DNA of 5,904 bases from Actinomycetota bacterium (GTDB lineage Bacteria; Actinomycetota; Actinomycetes; Nanopelagicales; Nanopelagicaceae), in NCBI GenBank assembly GCA_009704285.1, contig WLEM01000039.1, positions 1 through 5,904 on the forward strand, given 5' to 3'. A program made the translations under genes and the position numbers. Positions 1 through 5,246 of this stretch are shown here, one piece after another. The stretch's first letter is position 1. Each line of letters begins with the position of its first letter. Under the pieces are notes generated by a model. It did not search any database and was not told the DNA's origin. It worked only from the letters and a program-made list of their open reading frames with translations.

Positions 1-321
1 AAAATCTCCATAGTTAGATATTTTTCTAAGTGCTGGCTCATATATATCTAGAAAATTCAGAACACAGCCACCACCATGAAAAAATAGCAGCACTGGCAGA
101 TTTTTTCGATCACTTGGTCGATAAATTCTTAACGGTAATTCAGATGTTGGCCCCTGAATTGTTTTAGATTGGTGAGAGTAGATCTCATCTAATGGTTGTT
201 GTAGCGCCACATGCAATTTAGTGTTTTCTCTTATCTCGGCCAACGGTGCTTGCCATACCTGTGGTAATCCAAGTGCGGCTCGGTCCTTCAAATAGGCCGA
301 TATCTCGGGTTTAAGTCCCAT
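1..321 (-). CDS. alpha/beta hydrolase (HGGG / hormone-sensitive-lipase-like family), N-terminal 107 residues only
   Basis: The first 107 residues of a serine hydrolase of the alpha/beta-hydrolase fold-3 type, probably a cytoplasmic esterase or lipase; the rest lies beyond the left edge. After a helical N-terminal region (MGLKPEISAYLKDRAALGLP), a strand LPLRIYRP at about 62-69 is followed by LPVLLFFHGGG. The HGGG (residues 82-85) is the oxyanion-hole motif of this family. The catalytic Ser (GDSAGG-type), Asp and His would lie outside the window, so activity cannot be judged. The residue after HGGG is Cys, where many relatives have Trp or Phe. The ATG at 321 is the only possible start: the first upstream in-frame stop (TAA, 339-337) comes with no start codon in between. 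There is no Shine-Dalgarno sequence, but a TACTCT box sits exactly 6 bases upstream. The gene is divergent from the phosphofructokinase gene. The family is clear; the substrate is unknown. Confidence 0.82.
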   Translation of the reverse strand, partial: MGLKPEISAYLKDRAALGLPQVWQAPLAEIRENTKLHVALQQPLDEIYSHQSKTIQGPTSELPLRIYRPSDRKNLPVLLFFHGGGCVLNFLDIYEPALRKISNYGDF

Positions 322-327
322 TGCGGC

Positions 328-333
328 AGAGTA
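328..333 (-). promoter_or_regulatory. putative -10 box for a leaderless hydrolase mRNA
   Basis: On the minus strand TACTCT is followed by six bases (gccgca) and then the ATG at 321. TANNNT with a six-base gap places transcription start on the A of the ATG, as in leaderless actinobacterial genes. A loose -35 candidate, TTGGTC (357-352), lies 18 bases further upstream and overlaps the palindrome at 343-354. Predicted from geometry only. Confidence 0.45.
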
Positions 334-342
334 GACTTAGCC

Positions 343-354
343 GTCAACGTTGAC
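343..354. repeat. perfect 12-bp palindrome in the divergent intergenic region
   Basis: GTCAACGTTGAC is identical to its own reverse complement and lies between the divergent hydrolase and phosphofructokinase starts. It could be a dimeric regulator's operator, or it may simply provide a TTGAC (-35-like) element on each strand. No clear -10 follows at normal spacing on the plus strand, although TAGACT at 332-337 is a possible plus-strand -10. The function is unproven. Confidence 0.4.
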
Positions 355-379
355 CAAGTATTACAACTAATTCAAGGCT

Positions 380-383
380 GGAG
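380..383 (+). promoter_or_regulatory. Shine-Dalgarno candidate for the phosphofructokinase gene
   Basis: GGAG ends 11 bases before the ATG at 395 but only 2 bases before the alternative TTG at 386, which is too close for that TTG. This favours the ATG. A weaker AAGG at 374-377 would be spaced for the TTG, so the call is supportive rather than decisive. Confidence 0.45.
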
Positions 384-394
384 TTTTGCAAGAT

Positions 395-1420
395 ATGCGT
401 ATTGGTGTTTTAACTGGTGGTGGAGATTGTCCTGGACTTAATGCAGTTATTCGTGCAGTAGTTCGCAAAGGCGTTAAAGAGTATGGATATGAATTCATAG
501 GTTTCAAGGATGGTTGGCGTGGTCCACTTGAGGGCTTAACAATGAAATTAGATATCCCAGCAACTAGAGGAATACTGCCTAGAGGCGGAACTATCTTGGG
601 ATCATCAAGAACTAACCCATTTAAGATCGAAAATGGTGTTGAAAAGATTAAAGAGAATTTAGCCAAGATGGAAGTTGATGCATTAATTGCTATTGGCGGG
701 GAGGACACCTTAGGTGTTGCAACAAAACTAGATTCACTTGGCGTAAAAGTAATTGGTGTACCTAAGACTATTGATAATGATTTGAACAATACTGATTACA
801 CATTTGGTTTTGATACAGCAGTAAATATCGCAGTAGAGGCGATTGATCGATTACACACCACAGCTGAGTCTCACCATCGAGCATTAATTGTTGAAGTTAT
901 GGGTCGACATGCAGGTTGGATCGCACTTCACTCAGGTCTTGCAGGCGGTGCTTCTTGTATTTTGATTCCAGAGGTTAAATTCTCACTTGAACAAGTTTGT
1001 AAATGGGTGGAATCTAGATTTGAACAAAGCTATGCACCAATTATTGTTATTGCAGAGGGTGCGATTCCAAAGGATGGCGACTTAATTACCAAGGACAAAA
1101 CTTTGGACTCATTTGGTCATGTGAAGTTATCTGGAATAGGTGAGTGGTTGGCTAATCAAATTGAGGAGAAGACGGGCAAAGAGGCGCGCACCTCTGTTCT
1201 TGGTCATATTCAACGAGGCGGTAGCCCAACTGCATTTGACCGGGTGCTGGCAACTAGATTTGGACTTCATGCCATCACCGCTGTTCATGAGGGGGATTGG
1301 GGCAAGATGGTTGCCCTGCATGGAACCAAGATTGAAAGAGTTCCATTGGCCTCGGCAACTGAGAAGTTAAAGACCGTTGATCTTGATTTATACAAAGAGG
1401 CGGAGATTTTCTTCGGTTAA
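395..1420 (+). CDS. pfkA: 6-phosphofructokinase, group III, predicted pyrophosphate-dependent
   Basis: Cytoplasmic glycolytic enzyme that phosphorylates fructose 6-phosphate to fructose 1,6-bisphosphate. Numbered from this ATG (341 residues; close to the mycobacterial length and longer than E. coli PfkA at 320), the motifs are GGGDCPGLN at 8-16, GGEDT at 101-105, PKTIDND at 123-129 with catalytic Asp127, MGRHAGW at 169-175, the substrate-binding Glu in IAEGA (219-223), and GHIQRGGSPTAFDR (270-283). Asp104 and Lys124 are the pair found in PPi-dependent enzymes; ATP-dependent enzymes have Gly104, and actinobacterial ATP forms keep Lys124. PPi use, and therefore reversibility, is thus predicted; a pfp name would fit. 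The ATG is chosen because MRIGVLTGGGD is the conserved family N-terminus and a GGAG lies upstream. A TTG at 386 would add three residues, and an in-frame TAA at 368 excludes longer forms. The DAHP synthase gene follows after 55 bases. Confidence 0.95.
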   Translation: MRIGVLTGGGDCPGLNAVIRAVVRKGVKEYGYEFIGFKDGWRGPLEGLTMKLDIPATRGILPRGGTILGSSRTNPFKIENGVEKIKENLAKMEVDALIAIGGEDTLGVATKLDSLGVKVIGVPKTIDNDLNNTDYTFGFDTAVNIAVEAIDRLHTTAESHHRALIVEVMGRHAGWIALHSGLAGGASCILIPEVKFSLEQVCKWVESRFEQSYAPIIVIAEGAIPKDGDLITKDKTLDSFGHVKLSGIGEWLANQIEEKTGKEARTSVLGHIQRGGSPTAFDRVLATRFGLHAITAVHEGDWGKMVALHGTKIERVPLASATEKLKTVDLDLYKEAEIFFG

Positions 1421-1463
1421 TTGATCAGGGCTTAATTGGCCACATCAACTACTAAAGATTGCC

Positions 1464-1469
1464 TACCAT
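1464..1469 (+). promoter_or_regulatory. putative -10 box for a leaderless DAHP synthase mRNA
   Basis: TACCAT is followed by exactly six bases (taccca) and the ATG at 1476. No Shine-Dalgarno-like purine run precedes that ATG. This is the leaderless-promoter geometry, and it implies that the gene can be transcribed separately from the phosphofructokinase gene 55 bases upstream. No good -35 is visible at 16-19 bases. Confidence 0.5.
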
Positions 1470-1475
1470 TACCCA

Positions 1476-2813
1476 ATGAATGCCAACTCGATATTTACCC
1501 CAGGGCTAGTAGCAGCTCAACAACCTACTTGGCCAGATGCCAAGGCGGTAGCAGCTGCAGTCACCGAACTTGAGAGTTTTCCACCACTGGTATTTGCCGG
1601 TGAGTGTGACAATCTAAAGAAGCGAATTGGCCAAGCCGCATTAGGCAATGCTTTTTGGTTACAAGGTGGAGATTGCGCTGAAACCTTTGCAGCTGCAACC
1701 GCTGATTCAATTAGAAATCGAATTAAAACCATTCTTCAAATGGCAGCTGTTTTGCAGTACTTCTCATCTCTACCGGTAGTTAAAGTCGGCAGAATGGCTG
1801 GGCAGTTTGCTAAGCCAAGAAGTAATGACAACGAAACCCGCGATGGCCTCACACTGCCCGCCTATCGAGGGGATGCGGTAAATGATTTGGAGTTCACAAA
1901 GGAATCTAGAACCCCAGATCCAAAGAGATTAGTTCGGGTTTATAACACCTCAGCTGCTACCTTAAATTTAGTTCGAGCATTCACACAGGGAGGCTTTGCC
2001 GACCTCAGACAGGTGCATAGTTGGAATAAAGGTTTTGCTGGTGATGCCAGGTTTAGCGCTCGCTATGAAGAGATGGCAAATGAAATTGGTCGAGCAATTC
2101 AATTTATGCAATCTGCTGGCGTTGATCCAGAGTCATTTAAGTCTGTTGATTTCTATTCAAGTCATGAAGCCTTGATCTTGGAGTATGAGAAGGCATTAAC
2201 GCGCATAGATTCAAGAACTAACAATCCTTATGATGTTTCAGCCCACTTTGTTTGGATTGGCGAGCGAACCCGTCAATTAGATGGTGCGCATATGGATTTT
2301 GCTGAAAAGATTCATAATCCGATCGGCGTAAAGCTTGGACCAAAGAGCACACCAGATGAACTTCTGGCGATAATCAAGAAGTTAAATCCAAGTAATGAAC
2401 CAGGTAGGTTAACTTTCATTACACGAATGGGTGCTGGAGTTATCAGGGAGAAATTGCCATCTTTGATTGAGGCAGTTAGTAAATCAGGCGCAGTTGTCTT
2501 GTGGGTGTGCGATCCAATGCATGGAAACACCTTTGAATCTCCAAGTGGTTATAAAACCAGAAAATTTGATGATGTTATTGATGAGGTTAAAGGATTTTTT
2601 GAGGTGCATAAGAAAGTGGGAACTCACCCAGGCGGAATTCACATTGAACTAACTGGAGATGATGTAACTGAATGCATAGGCGGGGGTGAGGCAATTAGTC
2701 ATGAAGATCTATCTTCAAGGTATGAAACTGCCTGCGATCCAAGGCTTAACCACACGCAATCATTGGAATTAGCCTTCTTGGTTGCTGAAATGCTTCGAGA
2801 TCGTAAGAAATAA
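1476..2813 (+). CDS. aroG: class II 3-deoxy-D-arabino-heptulosonate 7-phosphate (DAHP) synthase
   Basis: Catalyses the first step of the shikimate pathway, condensing phosphoenolpyruvate with erythrose 4-phosphate; cytoplasmic and metal-dependent. The 445-residue protein carries the full set of class II motifs: AAQQPTWP (13-20), LQGGDCAETF (62-71), GRMAGQFAKPRS (105-116), LPAYRGD (127-133), WIGERTRQLDGAH (260-272), NPIGVKLGP (281-289), WVCDPMHGNT (343-352), GGIHIELTGDDVTEC (386-400) and YETACDPRLN (416-425). The metal ligands known in the M. tuberculosis enzyme (Cys87, His369, Glu411, Asp441) correspond here to Cys67, His349, Glu391 and Asp421, a constant offset of 20, so the core is intact. 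The N-terminus is about 20 residues shorter than in M. tuberculosis. The start is secure: an in-frame TGA at 1422 precedes it and no start codon lies between. There is no ribosome binding site; see the TACCAT box at 1464. Confidence 0.97.
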   Translation: MNANSIFTPGLVAAQQPTWPDAKAVAAAVTELESFPPLVFAGECDNLKKRIGQAALGNAFWLQGGDCAETFAAATADSIRNRIKTILQMAAVLQYFSSLPVVKVGRMAGQFAKPRSNDNETRDGLTLPAYRGDAVNDLEFTKESRTPDPKRLVRVYNTSAATLNLVRAFTQGGFADLRQVHSWNKGFAGDARFSARYEEMANEIGRAIQFMQSAGVDPESFKSVDFYSSHEALILEYEKALTRIDSRTNNPYDVSAHFVWIGERTRQLDGAHMDFAEKIHNPIGVKLGPKSTPDELLAIIKKLNPSNEPGRLTFITRMGAGVIREKLPSLIEAVSKSGAVVLWVCDPMHGNTFESPSGYKTRKFDDVIDEVKGFFEVHKKVGTHPGGIHIELTGDDVTECIGGGEAISHEDLSSRYETACDPRLNHTQSLELAFLVAEMLRDRKK

Positions 2814-2839
2814 AGGTTTATTTCAGGCTAATTGTTAGT

Positions 2840-2845
2840 TAAGGT
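2840..2845 (+). promoter_or_regulatory. putative -10 box or ribosome-binding region for the methyltransferase gene
   Basis: TAAGGT lies exactly six bases before the GTG at 2852, matching the TANNNT-N6-start leaderless pattern. The same stretch also contains AAGG (2841-2844), 7 bases from the GTG, which could act as a Shine-Dalgarno sequence on a transcript from upstream. GGAG at 2847-2850 is too close to the GTG to serve. The two readings cannot be separated from the sequence. Confidence 0.35.
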
Positions 2846-2851
2846 CGGAGA

Positions 2852-3343
2852 GTGCTTCACACAACAACAGTTAAAACTCCAGTAGGCGATCTATATTTAG
2901 TAGCAAAAGAGGACATTGTCCTGGCAGCTGGATTTAAATCTATTCAATCTTTAATTGAACGTATGTCACCTAATGACATTGAAAAAGATATCAAGCATGT
3001 TGGAAAAATATCAGTGATCTCTGATTTAGTTAAAGATTACCTTGATGGTGACTTGAATGCGCTCAATGCGATAAAAGTCCGCCAAGCCGGAGCTAAGTTC
3101 TCCCAAGACGCCTGGAAAGCAATGCGCAAAATTCCAGCAGGCAAGGTGCTTTCATATGCACAACTGGCTAAGCGAGCTGGTTCAGCAGATGCAATTAGAG
3201 CAGCCGGAACAGCTTGTGGAAACAATTTGATCGCGCCAATAATTCCTTGCCATCGCGTAATAAAAACTAGTGGTGCAATTGGAAATTACGGTTATGGAGT
3301 AAAGATAAAGCAGTGGCTGTTAAGCCACGAGGGCGCGCTTTAA
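2852..3343 (+). CDS. ogt: methylated-DNA--[protein]-cysteine S-methyltransferase (O6-alkylguanine-DNA alkyltransferase)
   Basis: Suicide DNA-repair protein that moves the alkyl group from O6-alkylguanine (or O4-alkylthymine) onto its own cysteine. The 163-residue protein has a divergent N-terminal domain (about 1-80) and the conserved C-terminal DNA-binding/active-site domain (about 83-163). The acceptor is Cys133 in PCHRV (132-136). By spacing to the human enzyme, Tyr102 (VLSYAQLA), Arg116 (the base-flipping arginine finger) and Asn125 (the hinge asparagine) are all conserved, and the family tail GAIGNYGYGVKIKQWLLSHEG is present. It should be active. The start is GTG: an in-frame TAA at 2840-2842 excludes anything longer. 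It begins 38 bases after the DAHP synthase stop. Its last 24 bases overlap, tail to tail, the ancestral 3' end of the threonine aldolase frame. Confidence 0.95.
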   Translation: MLHTTTVKTPVGDLYLVAKEDIVLAAGFKSIQSLIERMSPNDIEKDIKHVGKISVISDLVKDYLDGDLNALNAIKVRQAGAKFSQDAWKAMRKIPAGKVLSYAQLAKRAGSADAIRAAGTACGNNLIAPIIPCHRVIKTSGAIGNYGYGVKIKQWLLSHEGAL

Positions 3344-3451
3344 AATTTCTGGCAGTACTTGTTTTACCAAGTTTATGTCCGACTCATCAAGGTCGTAGTG
3401 AGTAACAAGGCGTAAGTATTTAGAGCCTAAAGGTCCAGTGAGAATCCCGTG
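3320..3451 (-). pseudogene. C-terminal part of threonine aldolase, downstream of an in-frame TAG
   Basis: Continuing the threonine aldolase frame past the TAG (3454-3452) gives 43 more codons and a TAA at 3322-3320. They encode HGILTGPLGSKYLRLVTH, a YDLDESDINLV segment, and a final helix ending PEILKRALVA. This is recognisable C-terminal threonine aldolase sequence with no frameshift or second stop. In characterised enzymes (E. coli LtaE, Thermotoga maritima) an arginine of this RLVTH-like segment binds the substrate carboxylate; here it would be Arg322, counting the TAG as 308. The stretch fills what would otherwise be a 108-base gap and overlaps the methyltransferase gene by 24 bases. It is translated only if the TAG is read through or is an error. 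Confidence 0.85.
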
Positions 3452-4375
3452 CTATTTCAGCTGAGCAGCTAATTCAAAAGCAGTTATGTTTATCGATGAT
3501 AAATCTAAACCTACGATATTTGTCTCAACAGTTTTAGGGTCAATAACTGATGGAGCTACCGCAGCTATTGCCTCAGCAATGGCTTTAGCTCTCACATGAT
3601 CAGTTTTTAGTAACTTCAAGTTATTTTCTAGAGCGTAATGTCCGGCGGCAGCCATTATTCCAACCTGGCGCATACCGCCTCCATACCGCTTGCGCCATTG
3701 CCGAGCCTTACTAATCCGATCAGATGTAGAGATCATTAACGAACCAATTGGTGCGCCTAATCCTTTTGATAAGCAAACACTCAACGTGTCAAAGTATTTT
3801 CCATACACTTTAAGCGCCACCCCAGTAGCAACATGAGCATTCCAAATTCGCGCACCATCTAGGTGCATGCTAATTCCAAGGGTTTGGCACTCCTGGTGAA
3901 GTTTCTGGATTTCTACTATGGGCTGAATGGTTCCGCCGCCAAAATTATGAGTGTTCTCGACTGCAATAGCTTTAGTTGATACTAAGTATGGTCCAGAGTC
4001 TGGCTTTGCAATATTAAGTGCATCATCTGCTCTTAGCTCTCCTCGAGGTGAAAGCCATGTTCTAGTAGTGATGCCACTAAAAGCAGCGCCGGCTCCTAGT
4101 TCGGCTCGAACTATATGTGAGTTAGTTTCAGTAAGTAATTCTTCACCTGGGGAAACAAGCATTCGTATCGCCAATTGATTTGCTAATGATCCAGTTGGAC
4201 AGAAAAGGGCTGCTTCGTGGCCAAATAATTCAGCAACTCGCTCTTCAAGTGAGTTAACTGTTGGGTCCTCTCCATAAACATCATCACCAACTACTGCCTC
4301 AGACATAAAGCGGCGCATCTCTTCGGAGGGTTTTGTCAGAGTATCTGACCTAAGGTCTGCAATTTTTTTAGACAC
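3452..4375 (-). CDS. ltaE: low-specificity L-threonine aldolase, interrupted by an in-frame TAG at codon 308
   Basis: PLP-dependent fold-type I enzyme that cleaves L-threonine or L-allo-threonine to glycine and acetaldehyde. Visible motifs are DLRSDTLTKP (7-16), VGDDVYGEDPTV (29-40), the PLP phosphate-binding region CPTGSLANQ (59-67), His87 (NSHIVRAE; expected to stack on PLP), ENTHN (140-144), HLDGARIWNA (171-180) with the PLP-binding Asp173, and the Schiff-base Lys204 in LSKGLGAPIGS. The frame stops after 307 residues, whereas relatives usually have about 330-350. The missing tail is encoded in frame beyond the TAG and includes the substrate-carboxylate arginine, so the 307-residue product is probably inactive. 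The start is GTG, with GGAGG 9 bases upstream and the expected family N-terminus. It overlaps the transporter stop by 8 bases, so translation is probably coupled. The family assignment is secure; whether the gene works is not. Confidence 0.93.
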   Translation of the reverse strand: MSKKIADLRSDTLTKPSEEMRRFMSEAVVGDDVYGEDPTVNSLEERVAELFGHEAALFCPTGSLANQLAIRMLVSPGEELLTETNSHIVRAELGAGAAFSGITTRTWLSPRGELRADDALNIAKPDSGPYLVSTKAIAVENTHNFGGGTIQPIVEIQKLHQECQTLGISMHLDGARIWNAHVATGVALKVYGKYFDTLSVCLSKGLGAPIGSLMISTSDRISKARQWRKRYGGGMRQVGIMAAAGHYALENNLKLLKTDHVRAKAIAEAIAAVAPSVIDPKTVETNIVGLDLSSINITAFELAAQLK

Positions 4376-5246
4376 CCTTTTTTTCCTCCGACTTGGTATG
4401 TTTTGAATCTGACCAAATTACCAGTGCCATGGCAACCATGACTAGGGAACCACCAGTAATTATTCTAAAAGTAAGGGGGTCATTATCAAAGTAAAGTCCA
4501 AAAAATAAGGCAAACGGAACTTCCATAGCCAAGAGCACTCCAGCTGCTGTTGCGCTCATAACTGATTGAGCCTTAGTTTGAATCAATACTCCAATAAAAG
4601 TGGCGAAAAAGGCGGTGAATAAAACTGAAGACCAAACTCCACCATCAGGTGGTAGCTGGTAACCATCCTTGAAGGAGAGTCCTAAAAACATGAAAGCACA
4701 AACTAAAATTTGTATCAAAGTCAGTGCATAGGTGTTCTTACCATCGCTCCATTCGCCCAATGCAACTATTTGTCCCGCAAACAGTATTGCTGAGATAAGC
4801 ACCAATACTTCACCAATACCAATTGAAATCCCGTTAAAGGAAATTAGATACAACCCAATTGTTGCCACAAAGACAGCAGACCATTGCATTTTGAAGATCT
4901 CTCTCTTTAGTAGTATCCAAGAGATAAGTGGCGTGAAAACCAAGTAGAGGCCGGTAATAAAGCCAGTGTTTGAAACAGTGGTTTGAGTTAAACCAAAAGT
5001 TTGGAATATAAATCCACTACCTAGAAGAATTCCAGCTAGGGCAGCGCGTTGGATAAAGACTCTACTTAAACCTTGCATGCATCGAGGCTTATACAAGAAC
5101 ATAAATAGAGCAGCTAATATGAATCGAGATGCCAGGAATGAATAAACATCTTGACGCTCTAAGGAATCTTTCATCACTAAAAATGCCCCGCCCCAGACAG
5201 CAGTCGTTGCCAACAAGCCAAGGTATAGAAGTGCTTTTACCCTCAT
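4368..5246 (-). CDS. EamA-domain (DMT superfamily) inner-membrane transporter
   Basis: A 292-residue integral membrane protein of the ten-helix drug/metabolite transporter type, made of two EamA repeats. Hydrophobic stretches lie at about 7-25, 34-52, 69-88, 92-113, 122-138, 143-161, 172-190, 206-223, 232-252 and 262-278, followed by a charged cytoplasmic tail (SDSKHTKSEEKK). TTAVWGGAFLVMKD in helix 1 and MEVPFALFFGLYF with ITGGSLVMVAMAL in the last two helices are typical family features. Members export amino acids (RhtA type), metabolites or drugs; the substrate here cannot be read from sequence. The ATG directly follows the endonuclease IV stop (TAAATG), and the 3' end overlaps the threonine aldolase start, so the gene is in the middle of an operon. 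An amino-acid export role is suggested only by its neighbour. Confidence 0.9.
   Translation of the reverse strand: MRVKALLYLGLLATTAVWGGAFLVMKDSLERQDVYSFLASRFILAALFMFLYKPRCMQGLSRVFIQRAALAGILLGSGFIFQTFGLTQTTVSNTGFITGLYLVFTPLISWILLKREIFKMQWSAVFVATIGLYLISFNGISIGIGEVLVLISAILFAGQIVALGEWSDGKNTYALTLIQILVCAFMFLGLSFKDGYQLPPDGGVWSSVLFTAFFATFIGVLIQTKAQSVMSATAAGVLLAMEVPFALFFGLYFDNDPLTFRIITGGSLVMVAMALVIWSDSKHTKSEEKKGV
4385..4389 (-). promoter_or_regulatory. Shine-Dalgarno sequence for threonine aldolase, inside the transporter gene
   Basis: GGAGG on the minus strand, 9 bases before the GTG at 4375. It lies within the codons for the lysine- and glutamate-rich transporter tail. It is the strongest ribosome binding site in the window and fixes the GTG start of threonine aldolase. 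Confidence 0.7.

Noticed and set aside
386..394. TTG at 386 as the start of the phosphofructokinase gene
   Set aside because: It would add only MQD before the conserved MRIGVLTGGGD start, and the GGAG lies just 2 bases from it. The ATG at 395 also gives exact 104/124 family numbering.
367..789. A 140-codon open frame on the minus strand opposite the phosphofructokinase gene
   Set aside because: It lies wholly antisense to a strongly conserved enzyme, its translation is low-complexity Ser/Pro-rich and matches no family I know, and it shows no ribosome binding site. It is an antisense shadow.
1421..1448. Inverted repeat TTGAT...ATCAA after the phosphofructokinase stop as a terminator
   Set aside because: The arms are 5 bases with poor pairing inside and no T-tract follows, so it is too weak to call.
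3452..3460. Programmed amber readthrough or pyrrolysine as the explanation for the interior TAG
   Set aside because: Not adopted as the main call: there is no TMV-type CAR-YYA context, threonine aldolases are not known to contain pyrrolysine, and no suppressor tRNA is in view. It is kept only as a hypothesis in the findings.
4347..4357. Near-palindrome GACCT-A-AGGTC close to the threonine aldolase start
   Set aside because: It has five-base arms and lies inside the conserved codons for the LRSDT motif, so it is explained by coding sequence and chance.
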